DNA of 64,000 nucleotides from positions 2,539,358-2,603,357 of the forward strand of contig JAKSZT010054458.1 of the NCBI GenBank assembly GCA_026826555.1, given 5' to 3'. The notes beneath the pieces are model-generated. The model was given only the letters and a program-made list of their open reading frames with translations. It had not been told where the DNA came from and searched no databases. This document shows, piece after piece, positions 45,435 through 57,563 of the stretch. A program made the position numbers and the translations under genes. Positions within the stretch are counted from its first letter, which is position 1. Every line of letters begins with the position of its first letter. The stretch is from Tolypeutes matacus (taxonomy: Eukaryota; Chordata; Mammalia; Cingulata; Chlamyphoridae).

Positions 45435-45872
45435 TGTTTTAGTTTCCTAGGCTGTTTAATCATGAAATACTTTGGCTTAAGCAAGGGGAATTTATTAGCT
45501 TAAAGTGTGAGCCATGAAAATGTCCAAATCAAAGAATCATCAAGGCAATGCTTTCTTCTTGAAGACTGGCTGCTGGCAATCTTTGGCTTCTTTGCTACAT
45601 GGCAGGGCACATGGCAGGATCTGCTGGTCTTTCTTTTCTCTTATGGTATTCATTAATTTCAGCTTCTTGTTTCTTTGGCTTTTTGTTTCTATTCATTTCA
45701 TTTATTAAAGACTTCAGTAATAGGATTAAGATCCATCTTGAATGAGGTGGGTCACACCTTAACTAAAGTAGCCTCATAAAAAGGTTCTACTTATAATGAG
45801 TCTACACCCACAGGGATGGATTACATTTAAGAACATGCTTTTCTGAGGTACATACAGCTTTAAACCACTGCA
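45435..45872 (-). repeat. 3' LTR of the MaLR-like provirus
   Basis: 438 bp, plus-strand ends tgttttag...ccactgca. Shares with the other LTR the blocks 'aatcaaggca(a)tg', 'ttcttctt/ctcaaagactggct', 'gaggtgggtcacac', 'aagtagcctcat' and 'aacatgcttttctg/aggtacatacagctt'. Confidence 0.85.
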
Positions 45873-46332
45873 AACTGTCCTCTGGACCCCTCAAAACATG
45901 TTCTTTATACATGCAAAATACATTCATTTCATCACAATATCCTAAATGCCTTAAGTCATTTCAGAGACAATGTTTAGTACAAAGTCTCAGCAAAATACAT
46001 TATAGGTGTAGTCTGTCCTGGGGCACAATTTCCATCAGTCTGTTGACCTGTGAAACCTAGAGAACAAGTTATCTGCTGCCAATATACAATGGAGGTGACA
46101 AGTAAAGTATAAACATTCCCTTCTCATAAGAAGAAATTAAAGGGAAAACAGGGGTTATGGGTCCCCCAAAATTCCCAAAACCATACAGGGCATACTCCAT
46201 TAGAGTTCAGGGTCTGAGAGTCATCTATACAATGATGCTTTGTCTTCCAGGCCTAATGGAGCAGTAGCCCTACCCTTTCCAAGGGCATGCACAGTGACCA
46301 TGCTCTCTTCAAACACTGAGGTGAAGGTTCCA

Positions 46333-46452
46333 CCCTCTGAGAACACTAGGGTGATGGCAAGACTCTCCACAATCTCCAGGGCATAGGATCAATCCTCTCA
46401 GAACACTGGGGTAATGGCCAGACTTCTTACAAACCATAGGGAATATACTCCA
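46333..46452 (-). repeat. 60-bp minisatellite-like units in the provirus interior
   Basis: Two clear units at exactly 60-bp offset (46333 and 46393), and a third, weaker unit after 46452. The minus-strand frame at 46309-46503 shows the period as recurring HxPSVLRG segments. Confidence 0.7.
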
Positions 46453-47335
46453 CTCTTTCTTCCTGAACAATGGGACAAAAGACCAGCCTTCTTCAATAGC
46501 CACGGCTTACTCATCTTTTCCACACACATAGGTGGGCTCCCTTTTTTGGCCTGAGAAGGTGTCTTCCGTCCAGACTTCAACATCCACGCTTCTGTCTTTG
46601 AAGTTATTTTTCCTTCACTCTGTTTCTTTACTGTTTCTTTTACTCCAGGTTGGCAGTGGTTCTGTTTTTATAGATCTCTCTCTCAAAAAAAAAAAAAAGA
46701 AAACAGAAAAACAACTTGTCAGTTTGCATGTATTACACAGGGATCCAAACCATCAGACAGTAAGACTTTCCACAGTTCCTTCCTCGGTAATTGCATCTCT
46801 GTCTTGAATTGCACTGAAATGGCTGACTAGTTCCATGTTCAGTTAAATCCACACATGGAACACTATGCTCTGGGGACTTGCATTCTGGAAGCTCAGAATT
46901 TTCCAAACCATCAATTTCTGATTTATTTGTGCCCAGGAGTACAGTTCTCAGTTTATACCTTTCCTTTCATATTTTACTATGAGCTTCAAGGAGAAACCAA
47001 GCTGCACATTCCACAGTTGGCTTGGAAATCTCCTCAGCTATATAGCTAAATTCATTTATTTCAAATTCTGCATTCCATTGGACATCAGAACTCAATTTTG
47101 CCAAGTTCTCTGCAACTTGAAAATAAGGAGCACCTTTCTTTCAGCTTCCAGTGACACATTCATCATTTCTGTCTAAGACCTCATTGGAAATAGCTTTAGC
47201 ATCCATATTTCTACCAACTGTTTTTTCAAAGCAACCTAGGCCTTCCCTTTTAAGTGCCTCACAATTCTTCCAGGTTTTACCCATTATCCAATTGCAAATT
47301 GTTTTCACATTTTTTTGGTATTTTCAATAGCTGCA

Positions 47336-47354
47336 CCCCACTTTCCTGGTACCA
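47336..47354 (-). promoter_or_regulatory. Primer-binding site, tRNA-Leu type
   Basis: On the minus strand TGGTACCAGGAAAGTGGGG begins 3 nt after the 5' LTR. The 3' end of tRNA-Leu(UAA) would call for TGGTACCAGGAGTGGGG, so the match is full apart from a small A-rich expansion. Leucine priming is the defining trait of ERV-L and its MaLR relatives. Confidence 0.75.
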
Positions 47355-47357
47355 AAC

Positions 47358-47814
47358 TGTTTTAGTTTCCTAGGATGCTTAAAGCAGGTACCATGAAATA
47401 TGTTGACTTAAACAATGGGATTTTTTTTTCCTTACAGTTTGAGGCTGTGCAAATGACTAAATCAAGGCATCATCAAGGCAATGTTTTCTTCTCAAAGACT
47501 GGCTAATGGGGATCCTTGGCTCCTCTGACACATAGCAAGGCACATGGAGGCATCTGTTGGTCTCTCTTTTCTCTTCTTGGTTGCATTGATTTCAACATCT
47601 TGCTTCCTTGGCTTTCTCTCTCTTTCTCTTTATTCATTCTATTTATAAAGGACTTCAATAATAAGATTTGGGCCCATACTGATTGAGGTGGGTCACACTT
47701 TTAAATGAAGTAGCCTCATCAAAAGGTCTTACTTACAATAGGTCCACATCCACAAGAATGGATTAAATTTAAGGACATGCTTTTCTGGGGTACATACAGC
47801 TTCAATCCATCACA
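47358..47814 (-). repeat. 5' LTR of the MaLR-like provirus
   Basis: 457 bp, plus-strand ends tgttttagtttcctagg...tccatcaca. A T9 run (47422-47430) and a ctctctttctctttatt tract are local expansions relative to the other LTR. Confidence 0.85.
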
Positions 47815-47819
47815 GTACT

Positions 47820-47980
47820 TATCTCATTAATATATGTTTCCTTAGTTGTAATTTGTTTCCTTGCATGAGAATTTTATCACAAATGGACTATGTCTATTTT
47901 CATTAATATGTCTCTAGAACCTAGTTTAGGGTCCAGTTCATAGTAGGTGCTCAGTAAATATTCATTGAATTACTTAATGA
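47820..47980 (+). repeat. L2 LINE 3' end, second part
   Basis: 'gtctctagaacctagtttagggtcc', 'tagtaggtgctcagtaaatattcattgaat' is the classic L2 3' end, resuming from 45429. Confidence 0.85.
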
Positions 47981-49884
47981 ATATCTTTAATTAAATCAAG
48001 TTTAATAAAAGATGTTGACCAAAATTATTGACTCCTCTCCATATACTAGGTGAGTGTATTTTTGGAGTAGTGCAACAAAATAAGTCCAGACCCTAATCAC
48101 ATCACCTTATATTCTCTGGTAATTTGTTCAAAGACCAAGTGGTTACATAAGCATTTTTTATTAATTAAAAAATTGAAATCAAATGTAAATGAACAGGGTT
48201 TTAAATTTCAAGCCAGTAAATACTGTGTGTAAACTTTAGAAAGTGGTATAGTTTGAATAAACATATCGTTAATCAGCAGATTGATAGCAAAGCAATATTT
48301 CCTGAACAATTAAAGAAAGAGATTCAGGATAAGACTAATGTTACTAAGCAGGTTTTTAAATCAAATAAATTTGGTTTGATTTAGAAGCAGATGCTTTTCA
48401 GAATACATTTATTATAGTTCAGAACAAATATTTCATTTTATTTTTTATCAATTTTCTGAAATATGTGTCATATTGATTTTACCAATGACAATTCTGACAA
48501 TTAACTTACTTTTTCTAAGTCTTGTAAATCTCAGAGTTGGTAGAGATTGTGAATATATCTATATATATCTGGGTAACAAAAAGTCTTTCTTCATGAGTAT
48601 AAATAATTAGCTCTGACCAGTTCCCAGGAAATAATTCTTGAACTCTCCATTTATAGGTAAGAGCAGGTTTAATCTAAGACTGTTCTTTTTGTCACCATGT
48701 TTCTGATTTGCTTCCTTTTCAGGAATCTAAGGATCCCCTTTACTTACATAGATATGTGTTGAGCTCAAAGTACATATTCCCATCTGTGCCTAACTCTTTT
48801 CACTTCCAATGGCAATGCCATCCTGGCTATTGGTCCAAAATGAGGCATGAATAAGCAGACAAGATGAGGTACTGTTATAGCATATTGCAACAGTGGTTGT
48901 GAGTCTTAAGAAGTTTGTGGACTTCCTCTCCAATATTAGGTTTAATAAAGAGGACTTCAGCCATATTGGCCAGAGATATTTGCATTAAAAATATTTTCAC
49001 TTCCTCACTGGCTACCTGACAAGATGTCAAGCCCCTCCAGGAAGGCCAACAAAGTATTTATCCTGGAGATTCAGGTTCAAGTGGAACAGTGCCATTAGCA
49101 ATAAATTTCTTATAAGGTGAGGTAAATTAAGGGACTTGGTGGTGGTACATTTGAATGCACTTTTGGCAAAAAGTGAATTTGGGCTCAAGAGACAATTTAT
49201 CTCAGAATTAGATTTGCCTGTTAAGATGTGAAACCTTCTAGAGTATAATAAAGTCATTTGAATACCCCCTTTCTGCCTACTTTACAAGTTTTAAAAAGGT
49301 TTGGGATTTTAAAAGGCCTTTGGTCCAAAGATTACAATATTCAGAGATCAGTTCTTTTAGTTGAAATTGGCATTCACTTCCCAGAATACAAATCAATTCC
49401 AAAAGGATGTGTCATATAATCACATATTCCCTTTCCTTTTGACAAAGTCCAAATGATCTCTCTATTATTACATTCTAGAAAGAAGGGCTGGATGCATCTT
49501 GGTTTCTTTCCTTCCAGGAAAGTCTATATAAGCCAGTGCACATTCTCTGCCACCACCAGGTACAGATACTAAGGGGCAATGTAAACTTGTCAAAGTCACT
49601 ATAAACAAAAAGACAATCAAATAAAAGATTTCACTACATCCTTATTCCAGGAAATTAGGATCTCCTTATACTACATTTGACAAACTTGCAGATTTTCTAA
49701 CATAATCTTTTGTAGGACAAAGATATGTTTCTGCTAATTAAAACACAATACCATTCATGACACACCATAACAACCATAAATGTTTATGAGACTAATAAAA
49801 GGGCTTCACACATACAAATTGGAGTAAAATGCAGACAAGTGTGCAAATGTAGTAAGAAGTGTTAATAATCTTCTTCCAAAACTT
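47981..49884. other. Unrecognised sequence
   Basis: About 1.9 kb with no gene or confident repeat; open frames under 80 codons. The part before 49885 may include further diverged L1. Confidence 0.45.
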
Positions 49885-50595
49885 AGAGACCAACTCAAAA
49901 AAGCATTATATTGTCACAAAGAAGGACATAATTATCAATGGAACAGAATAAAGATTTTATAAAAGTACCCATACATATACGGCAAATTGACTTTTGCCAA
50001 AGGCACAAGATAATTCAATTGGTAAAAGAAAATCTTTCTAGCCAATGGTGGTAGAACAAGTAATGGGTCACACCCCTGGATAATAAATGAATCCTTCTCT
50101 CACATCATACACAAAAAATTAACTTCAAAGAATATAGACTCAAATGTAAAAACTAAATTACAAAACTTGTAGAATGAAACATAGAAGAAAGTCTTTGACT
50201 TTGGGATAAGCAATGATTTCTTAGGGCAGAAAAAACATGAACTATAAAAGAAAAGAGATACATTTGACTTAATCAAAATTCAAGCTTATCACTCTTTTGA
50301 ATGATAACATTAAGAAAATTAAAGGCAAGTCAAAAGTTGGGAAAAATATTCAAGTACATATACCTGTCAAAGGATTTATTTCTAGAATATATTTAAAAAA
50401 ACTCTTCAACTCAACAATAAGATAAAAACAAGCCTATGGAGGAGAATTAACAAAAGATTTGAGAAGACACTTCTAAAAAGAATATGTACAAATTGCCAAC
50501 AAATGCATGAAAGAAGCTCAATATCAATCATCAGGGAAATGAACTCTGAAATCACAAGGGAAAACCACGCCACATGAATTAGAATGGCCAACATT

Positions 50596-50609
50596 AAAAA
50601 GACTGAATA
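50596..50609 (+). repeat. Target-site duplication of the nested L1, left copy
   Basis: AAAAAGACTGAATA, repeated exactly at 50944-50957 (the left end of that copy merges with the A tail). The nick site reads ATT/AAAAA, the L1 endonuclease preference. Confidence 0.9.
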
Positions 50610-50943
50610 GTGGTATGTGCTATACGGGGTGATCTGTGGTCTATGGTTGGTGGCAAGGCCCCAGGATGTGTAAGTTCATTGAGGGTGGTGGGCCACACTT
50701 GTGGGAGATGTTTGTGTGGGATGTGGTGGGAGGATTTGGGAGGTGGGCAACATGGGAATCCCAGTGGGTTCCATGTAATATTTTGGGTATCTAAGCACCT
50801 CTTAAAATATATTTATATATACACATAAATAACATTTTTGTAAGCAAATGCACATATATGCATATACATTTATATATCATTTTGCAAATGTTGGTATGTA
50901 TTGTGAAAATTTTGATTTTTACCCACAATAAAAAAAAAAAAAA
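50610..50943 (+). mobile_element. 5'-truncated young L1 (334 bp of 3' UTR plus tail)
   Basis: It matches the distal 3' UTR of the L1 at 21181-30507 in inverse orientation: 'ctgtggtctatggttggtggcaagg', 'aagttcattgagggtggtgggccacacttgtgggagatg', 'gggaatcccagtgggttcc', 'tctaagcacctcttaaaatatat'. It extends about 70 bp beyond that copy's end and finishes cccacaata with an A tail (AATAAA at the tail junction). It has an exact 14-bp duplication and sits inside an older L1. Confidence 0.93.
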
Positions 50944-50957
50944 AAAAAGACTGAATA
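50944..50957 (+). repeat. Target-site duplication of the nested L1, right copy
   Basis: AAAAAGACTGAATA after the A tail; the host L1 then continues with aaacaagtgctgg. Confidence 0.9.
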
Positions 50958-51590
50958 AAACAAGTGCTGGCAAGAAAATGGAACAAACAGGACTATTATA
51001 TACTGCTGGTTGAAAAACATTGGAAAGCTATTTGTACCATACAAGCCAGTCATTCAAGTCTTATGCATTGATCTAAGAGAAATGGGCAAATATATCCACA
51101 CAAACACTTGTACAAAGATGTTGATAGAAACTTTACTCATAATATCCCAAACTATAAATAACTCAAATGTCCTTCAACAAGTGAATGGATGAAAACATGG
51201 TAAATGCATGTAATAGAATTTAACTCAGCAATGAAAAGGATCAGAATACTGATAACTATCATAACAGAGAGAAATCTGAAAGCCATTCTGCTAAGTGAGA
51301 GAAGCCAGAAATAAAAGAGTACATGCTATATGATTCCATATGTATAATAGTCTAGAAAATGCAAACTAATTTAGCATGACAAAAAGCTGGTCAATAGTTG
51401 TGTTGGGACGTGATCAGAAAGAAGAATGGACTGAAATGGGACACAAAGAATCTTTGGAAATATTCTGTATCTTGATTGTGAAGGTGCTTTCATGTATGTG
51501 CCTGCCAAAACTCATTGAATTGTATACTTTAAATGGATGAAGATTGTTGTGTGTATGTTATGCTTCAATAAAGTTGATTTAAAAATAACA

Positions 51591-52899
51591 CTGATGGGAT
51601 TCACAATTTTCTGGATCTAAAGTAGGCTTACTAAACAGACTATAACTCTTTCTCTCAGAATGTGTATGCAACTTCATGATTCAAGCTGAGAATTCTGCTG
51701 ATGTGGCAGAACCACATTGAATGAACTTACTTCCTCTGCATACATGGAAGAGCTACCTCTGCAGCCTCCAGCCAGTCATCTGTGCACTATGAAATGCAGT
51801 AATTGTTACTTTGTAAGACTGTTTGACGTTTGCATTATCTCAGTCTGCTTAATCTATTTTTGTTTTCATCCTTGTGTACCTGACAATAAGCATCAAAATT
51901 CCATGACAGAATGGGAAAAGAACCAAGCAAATTTCTCTGGATATTGCCAGTTTTTCCTCCTCTATTCTTGTCATTGTCAAACAACACATACTATATTCAT
52001 TGGGCATCCTCAGTTCCCTTATTCCTCAAATTACAAATCCTTTTTTTACACAGAATCGGCCTGTATTATGGTCTGAAAAACATGATTAGTTTAAATCTTA
52101 CATGATATAATAAGTCCTTGAACTAGTACGAAGTCATTTATGCAGTTGTTGGTTGTGTACAGATGTCTAGACATGTTCTTTAAAGTAAAATGTTGTGGTC
52201 ATTTCTCTTACAAGTACCCATTTGTTTTATGATTTAAACATGCAAAAGGAAATAATATGACTTTAACAATTGGAGTGAGAACCTTAATTATGAAGCAATT
52301 CTTCCATTTCTCTTCACAGAATAAGGACTTGATGGAATTTCTCATGTGGCTAAAGAAGTCAGAGACTATAAACAAGATGGTGACTATTATTCTGGCAACA
52401 CAACATTTGCATTTATTTACTTTTTCCATTTTCCGCCAGTTATTTTTCAACACAGCACGTTGAAAAGTGGTTTTTCTTTCTTGATTTTATTTACATCACG
52501 TTTAAATGTGCTTAAATTTAACACTATGGTTTTCCACAGTGTACTGAATTGCTCTTTTTGTTGACTATTAGTATTTGTTTTGGATGTTTCAAAGTCACTT
52601 TTTCGTTATCCTTGCAACTTTTGAAAACAGTTTGTCTGGGAAAGGGTTCATTTTTCTGATTACCTGATTTTTTAAAGGCGTTTAAAATTAGAATTCCAAA
52701 AACAACCGCCAAATCTTGTGTTTTGTTCAACTCTTCTTTCCTCATTGCTTGCTTTTAATTCTTTAAATTCATTTCAACAGTTTTAGTTCTGATTTTGAGT
52801 TTTTCTTTGCTTGACTTTATCTGTTTTTATCTTGATCACAGTTAGTGTTTAGTCTGGTTTCTAGCTTTGAGCTGGAAGGCAGCCCAGTGAGGTGAAAGG
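51591..52899. other. Unrecognised AT-rich sequence
   Basis: No gene or confident repeat. Open frames of 119 codons (51717-52076) and 81 codons (52208-52453, minus strand) have no family features. Confidence 0.4.
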
Positions 52900-53095
52900 A
52901 ACAAGGCTTTGAACTAATGAAGAAGGACATATGCATCCCAGTTGCACCACTGCCTAGCTTTGACCTTAGGTGACTCATTTAATCATGCTGAGGTTTATGC
53001 ATCACATGGATTAATAATACTTAAATTACAGTGTGGTTGTGAGAATCAAATTAGGCTATGCATGTAAAGTGTCTGGACTGTATTACTCTGTGCTT
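52900..53095 (+). repeat. MIR SINE relic
   Basis: 'aggcagcccagtgaggtgaaaggaacaaggctttgaac', 'cagttgcaccactgcctagctttgaccttaggtgactcatttaa' and 'gtggttgtgagaatcaaattaggctatgcatgtaaagtg' follow sense MIR. Confidence 0.7.
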
Positions 53096-53464
53096 GAGGC
53101 TGCATTCTTCCCTGATACCCTGACCCTCCCAAACCTGGTGTCTTCATTCATCCCTTGTCAGTCAGTGATTCTAAAGGACTCGCTTCTTGATGTTTGGCAG
53201 TCTTTTAGCTATTTAATTGCGCTCAGTTTTTACACTGCAATTAACTTGTCCCGTTTTCACCTGGGCTAATTATGTTATTATCAGCAATGTGAGATTGACC
53301 TTGGTGAGGGTCACAGTCTTGATATTTATTGTTTTTGTTGATTTTTCAGCTGTAATAATTAAGTTTTCCATACTTACCCAAGTTTAATTGATATATCAGG
53401 GCCATTATTCAATTTGTACTATCTTTGTTCAAATGTTAGAAAATAGAGTTAGAATCTAGAGGAT
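53096..53464. other. Unrecognised sequence
   Basis: No gene or confident repeat. Confidence 0.45.
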
Positions 53465-53570
53465 AATAATGGTAATATTTATTGAGCAATTCTTCAAAGA
53501 ACATCAGCTATGTTCTATGCACTGTATTAGTTCATTAATAAGATTTTAAGTTTCATCATCATCATTATTA
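53465..53570 (-). repeat. MIR SINE relic
   Basis: 'ggtaatatttattgagcaattcttc', 'ctatgttctatgcactgtattag' is an antisense MIR fragment. Confidence 0.6.
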
Positions 53571-55154
53571 TACTAGAGAGAATGATATTTGTCAAGATAT
53601 GTAGTAAAAAAGATGTGAAAATCATCAACTGGTTTGATTTTATGGGGTATTACTTTTTAAGAGTAATGTATTTATTTGATTTAGTATATGGATCTAATAT
53701 TGCTAAATGTTTTCTGTTAATTTGTACTATGTTTTCTAGTTTCACTTTAAATAGTTAATAGGCCTGTTAGACTTTGGACACAGATTCAAATAAAAAAATT
53801 CCCAAAACTTATTTAAACATGTTTTCCTATCTATGACACTGTGTTCCTTAATTCATTGTTTCTGTAGCCACTACCTTAAAGCAAACAAACAGAAAAACAA
53901 AACCACCAGCAGTTTAAATCTAGAGCTGCATGAGCTACTGAATGTGAGAGACCTGATTTTCAAGGGAAAAAAAACAAAAACTCAAGATAATTCAGAGTGG
54001 TAGTATTTACTTTTCTCAAATAATGATTATGAAGATGCACAGTGAATTTTACCAATCCCAGAGCACCCTAGAGGAATGGACTTGCTTGCCTGTTTTGTTT
54101 GGGGAGAAAATAAAACATGAAAAGGAAAGGAGGCCAGATGAATACTTTTGCTGCAATTAGTGGTGATGCATGTAGTGAACTGCTAAGTATCCATGACTAA
54201 TCGAGATAGACAGGGCTGTCCCTTGCTAATCACAAAAGATATTGGCTTGTCCATCAGAAAAAAGAGTGATTATATTGAAAAGAACAGTCAGCTATTACCA
54301 GGGCAAACTCTGTCAAGAGCATCAGTGAATGATAAGACAAAAAGATAGAGATGAAATTAAAAGCTATGTTAATTACCTTGAAATAAGATAGCATTTTTAT
54401 GTACTTATGTATTGTACTGAGAGATACTTTAATTTGCCTTTACAACATATACTTTTTAAGGAGAAAACACTACTTTTAGACAGTTCATTGTCATGAAAAA
54501 ATTAACTCTATTAATTATTTCTTGTAATAATTTAAACTATTTACAACTTTAGAATTCTACTTCTTAAAAAATATCTTTATGTACTAATTAAAGCCCACTA
54601 TCAATCAAATATAGGATAAAAGTGATACCAAATGAAGCAGGTGGGTTGAGTTTTTGTGGTATGGGAATGCAGTTCTGTTTGTTTTTGTCTGACATAATTT
54701 ATGTAAACATACAATTAAGCTTTAGTTTAAAATCCATAAATGATCCTTTTCTTCCAAACACAGGTTTAACTTTTATGTTTTGTTGTTGTTGCTGCTGCTT
54801 CTGTTTGAATACCATCTCATGGTTCAGCAAATTTCTTTTTTGGGTAACAGGTAGTTTGAAAATAACTTTCATATGGGTAGGCACTTTCTCTCATTACTGG
54901 AGTCTTTGGAAATTTTCTTCTTTTCATGATCATTGCCTTAATTTAACTCATTAAAAAAAGTAAAACATTCATAGAAGTTCATCTGTTTATAAAGAAATAT
55001 ATTTTCAAATTTGAGTTCTGATAATTGAATATAATTAGTGAAGAAATAAAATTACTGTGAGTCAAAAATCAAAAGAATTTTGGGGACAAATTTTTTATTA
55101 CTATCTATAGCATGTATACACAATGATTTCTGTAGCACAACATGTGTGAATCAG
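53571..55154. other. Unrecognised sequence, candidate conserved non-coding part
   Basis: No gene. The part at about 54050-54400 lacks repeat signatures and has balanced text. A trinucleotide run (tgttgttgttgctgctgct) lies at 54780-54800. The 110-codon frame at 54622-54954 reads through that run and looks incidental. Confidence 0.4.
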
Positions 55155-55385
55155 TGCAAATAATAATACCAAAATGCATATGTGCCAGACATTGCTGTAA
55201 GTATTTTGACATATATTAATTAATTGAACACTCACATCAACACTGTGGATTAAGTTCTCTTTTATCCCTGTTTTACATGGTGGGAACTAATGCACAGGGT
55301 AGTTAAATAACTTTCCTGATATCATATAGCTAATATGTGACAAAACAAATATGTAAATACACTCTGGCCCATAATTCCATGATTC
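55155..55385 (-). repeat. MIR SINE relic
   Basis: 'atatgtgccagacattgctgtaagtattttgaca', 'aacactcacatcaacactgtgg', 'cctgttttacatggtgggaac', 'gttaaataactttcctgatatcatatagctaatatgtg' follow antisense MIR in order. Confidence 0.8.
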
Positions 55386-56757
55386 ATTGTTAAAATATTT
55401 TTCTTCTCAAAAAATTTCTGTGACCAGGACTTTAACTTAGTAGGATAGGATAAACTTGATTTAGATTACTGTAGATTAAATGAAAGGAATAAAAGTATCC
55501 TTTGGGGTTTTTTTTTTTTTTTCTTTCAATGATTATTGCTGTTACCCAGTCCCAGATAAAGGACTCTAGAGGCAGGTTTAGATCTTTGCTTGTCTGATAC
55601 TACTTTAAGTCTTTTTAAACCACAAGGGGATTAATAGAAATAGATTGCCTCAAATAACTCACACCAAATCTCTTTGAAGTGTTTAATTAACTGATTTTCT
55701 GCAATTATTCAATTCTAAGATATCATCAATTTTAGAGCAAATTCTGGGTGGGGAAGGAGTTTAATTGAAATACTAGGAATTCAGTGAATGCAAGATGCAA
55801 GCAAAATTTGGAAATGAGGAAACATAGTAATGTTAATTAGTCAATAACACTCCAGCACCTTGTTTGTTGATGGCTGCTGACTCTCAGGGGCTGTCCATGA
55901 CCATGATCAAAATCGTTTTGGGGTGGGTGGGGCCTGGTTGCATGATAGTAACTTTCCTGAGATTGGCCTCTGAAAACATGATATTATGAAAGTATATTAT
56001 TCCAAACAATTTTTTTTTCCCATTTCAAAAGGGCATTTTTCCTCATCCTGAAGAAATTCTACCCTACCTTCCTCACTGTCCAAGACAAAGGCTTTGTTGC
56101 TGCTGGTGCTAGAGACCTTGTTCTTCAGGTGGCCAGAATCTCTGTCTGTGTTGCCACATTGCCCTTCATAAGGCCTGATTCAACGCATGCAGTCTTCCTC
56201 AAAGTGTTGCACTGACATTTGACAGTCACAATTGTTCACATCCTTCAAGTGAGGTCCAAGTGTGGCGTTTCCTCAACTGCCTGCTAATCTTACAAAACTA
56301 TCTAAGCTCTGCTCTCTCCTCTCAGAGTGAATTGGACAGAAGTACACCAAAAGATACTCCCAATAAGAGCCTATTCTCTGGGATATTTAAGTTGCCTTAT
56401 GTAGTTCTTTCTTTCCCTAAACAATAATGGGAGACTTTTTAAATCTACCCTAGCAAAGTTAATGGCATGTTATGTCCAAAACATTGTTTTAAACACTGCT
56501 TTTGTCTTCCATAAATGTTATCCTTCTGACTTTGGGGATGTAGGTGCCTTGGGCTCCTAATAAAACCCTTTCATTTCTCTCGAAGACCACACTTACACAT
56601 AAATAAGCCTGGTACACACAGTTCTCAGCAAATAGATGTATACTCAAGGTTTCTTAGTCTCTGAGTTCAATTTCTCTTGCCCTTCAGAAAGTTTTTCTTC
56701 TTACTAACCTACTTCTCAAGTTAGATTAGCTCTTATAGCTGAGACTGAGTCTAAAAA
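55386..56757. other. Unrecognised sequence
   Basis: About 1.4 kb with no gene or confident repeat. T-runs at 55509-55522 and 56011-56018 have no element attached that I can see. Confidence 0.45.
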
Positions 56758-56930
56758 CGCTTTATGTATTAATTCATCTGATATTCTTAACAGCCCTTGA
56801 AGTATAAATATCTCCAGTTTACAAATAAGAACTATAGAAGGCTTAAATAACATACCCAAAGATACTAGTGGCAGTGACAGCAGGACATGAATTCATGAAG
56901 TTTGGGTACAGATTTTTCAAACTCAATATT
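56758..56930 (-). repeat. MIR SINE relic
   Basis: 'ttatgtattaattcatctgatattcttaacagccc', 'ccagtttacaaataagaactatagaaggcttaaataacatacccaaagat' follow antisense MIR. Confidence 0.7.
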
Positions 56931-57560
56931 TCACCATCCTATGCTACTGTGAGAAGAGGTGTGACTAATAACTGAGGATCAGTGAATTGAGGTAGTTCAC
57001 TTTTGACAGCTTATACTCTCTATGTCTCTGATGAAGCAGAAGTTTTAGCAGGATTGAGGGTTGTAGAAAAGAGATGAAAAGAGTGGTAATGTTTGGTCAG
57101 TCTTAACAGTCGTGTGATTTTCTCCATCAGCATTCAGCATACCCAAAATTACATTTACTGGATGATAGTGGCACAAGTAAGTTGAGGATATTGAGGGAGA
57201 GTGATTCAGGAGACTAGAACAACATCCAGGAAGAGTACAGAAGCTTTGAGATTAGTGTTGGAATGGGATATCGTAGAGTAAGAGTTCTCTCTGTGGTTGA
57301 AATGTGATTTAGCTCATGCTTAGTTAGAGTAAGGCATGTGAATCTTGGGGACTGCAAGCTGTGGAGAGTGGAGTCTGAATTTCCTGATCCAGATGTGTTT
57401 GGATAACGGAAAAAGTAGACAATATTATACCTTGCTTAAATCTCAAAGGAGGAGTGGTTTATGAAAGGAAGTGTGATTTGTGGTTTCGACACCAAGTTGG
57501 GAAGCCAGGATCACACCTCCAAGACTGCAGAATATGAACCTAAAACTTTATTAGTAAAAA
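56931..57560. other. Unrecognised sequence
   Basis: Purine-rich, with no gene; may include reversed L2. Confidence 0.4.
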
Positions 57561-57563
57561 ATT

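Larger units (their letters stand above)
45873..47357 (-). other. Interior of the MaLR-like provirus
   Basis: Non-coding. It contains a degenerate repeat with a 60-bp period: on the plus strand ccctctgagaacactagggtgatgg at 46333 and tcctctcagaacactggggtaatgg at 46393, with weaker neighbours. An A14-type run lies at 46686-46699. No retroviral protein motif was seen in either strand. Confidence 0.75.
45435..47814 (-). mobile_element. Complete non-coding MaLR-like provirus
   Basis: Two related LTRs (45435-45872 and 47358-47814) flank 1.49 kb of interior, all on the minus strand. An exact 5-bp duplication, gtact, lies at 45430-45434 and 47815-47819, the size used by ERVL/MaLR. A primer site that matches tRNA-Leu(UAA) follows the 5' LTR. 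The interior has no open frame above 91 codons and nothing like gag, pol or env, as expected for MaLRs, which depended on enzymes from elsewhere. The host is an L2 3' end. The two LTRs differ by many substitutions and indels, so the insertion is old. Confidence 0.88.
49885..51590 (+). mobile_element. Old L1 3' half (ORF2 end and 3' UTR)
   Basis: Sense L1 text in order: 'aaaaagcattatattgtcac', 'caatggaacagaataaagattttat', 'ggcaaattgacttttgcc', 'ggataataaatgaatccttctctcacatcat', 'gggaaatgaactctgaaatcacaagg', 'agtgctggcaagaaaatgg', 'ggaaagctatttgtacc', 'caaatgtccttcaacaagtgaatgg', 'tgattccatatgt' and the end 'tgcttcaataaagttgattt'. No long frame survives. A younger L1 fragment is nested at 50610-50943. 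Confidence 0.9.

Noticed and set aside
46309..46503. A repetitive minus-strand protein (HxPSVLRG repeats)
   Set aside because: It is the translation of the 60-bp repeat in the non-coding interior of the MaLR-like provirus.
45873..47357. Retroviral gag/pol remnants in the provirus
   Set aside because: No protease, reverse transcriptase or capsid-like motif in any frame; the longest frame is 91 codons. The interior is non-coding, as in MaLRs.
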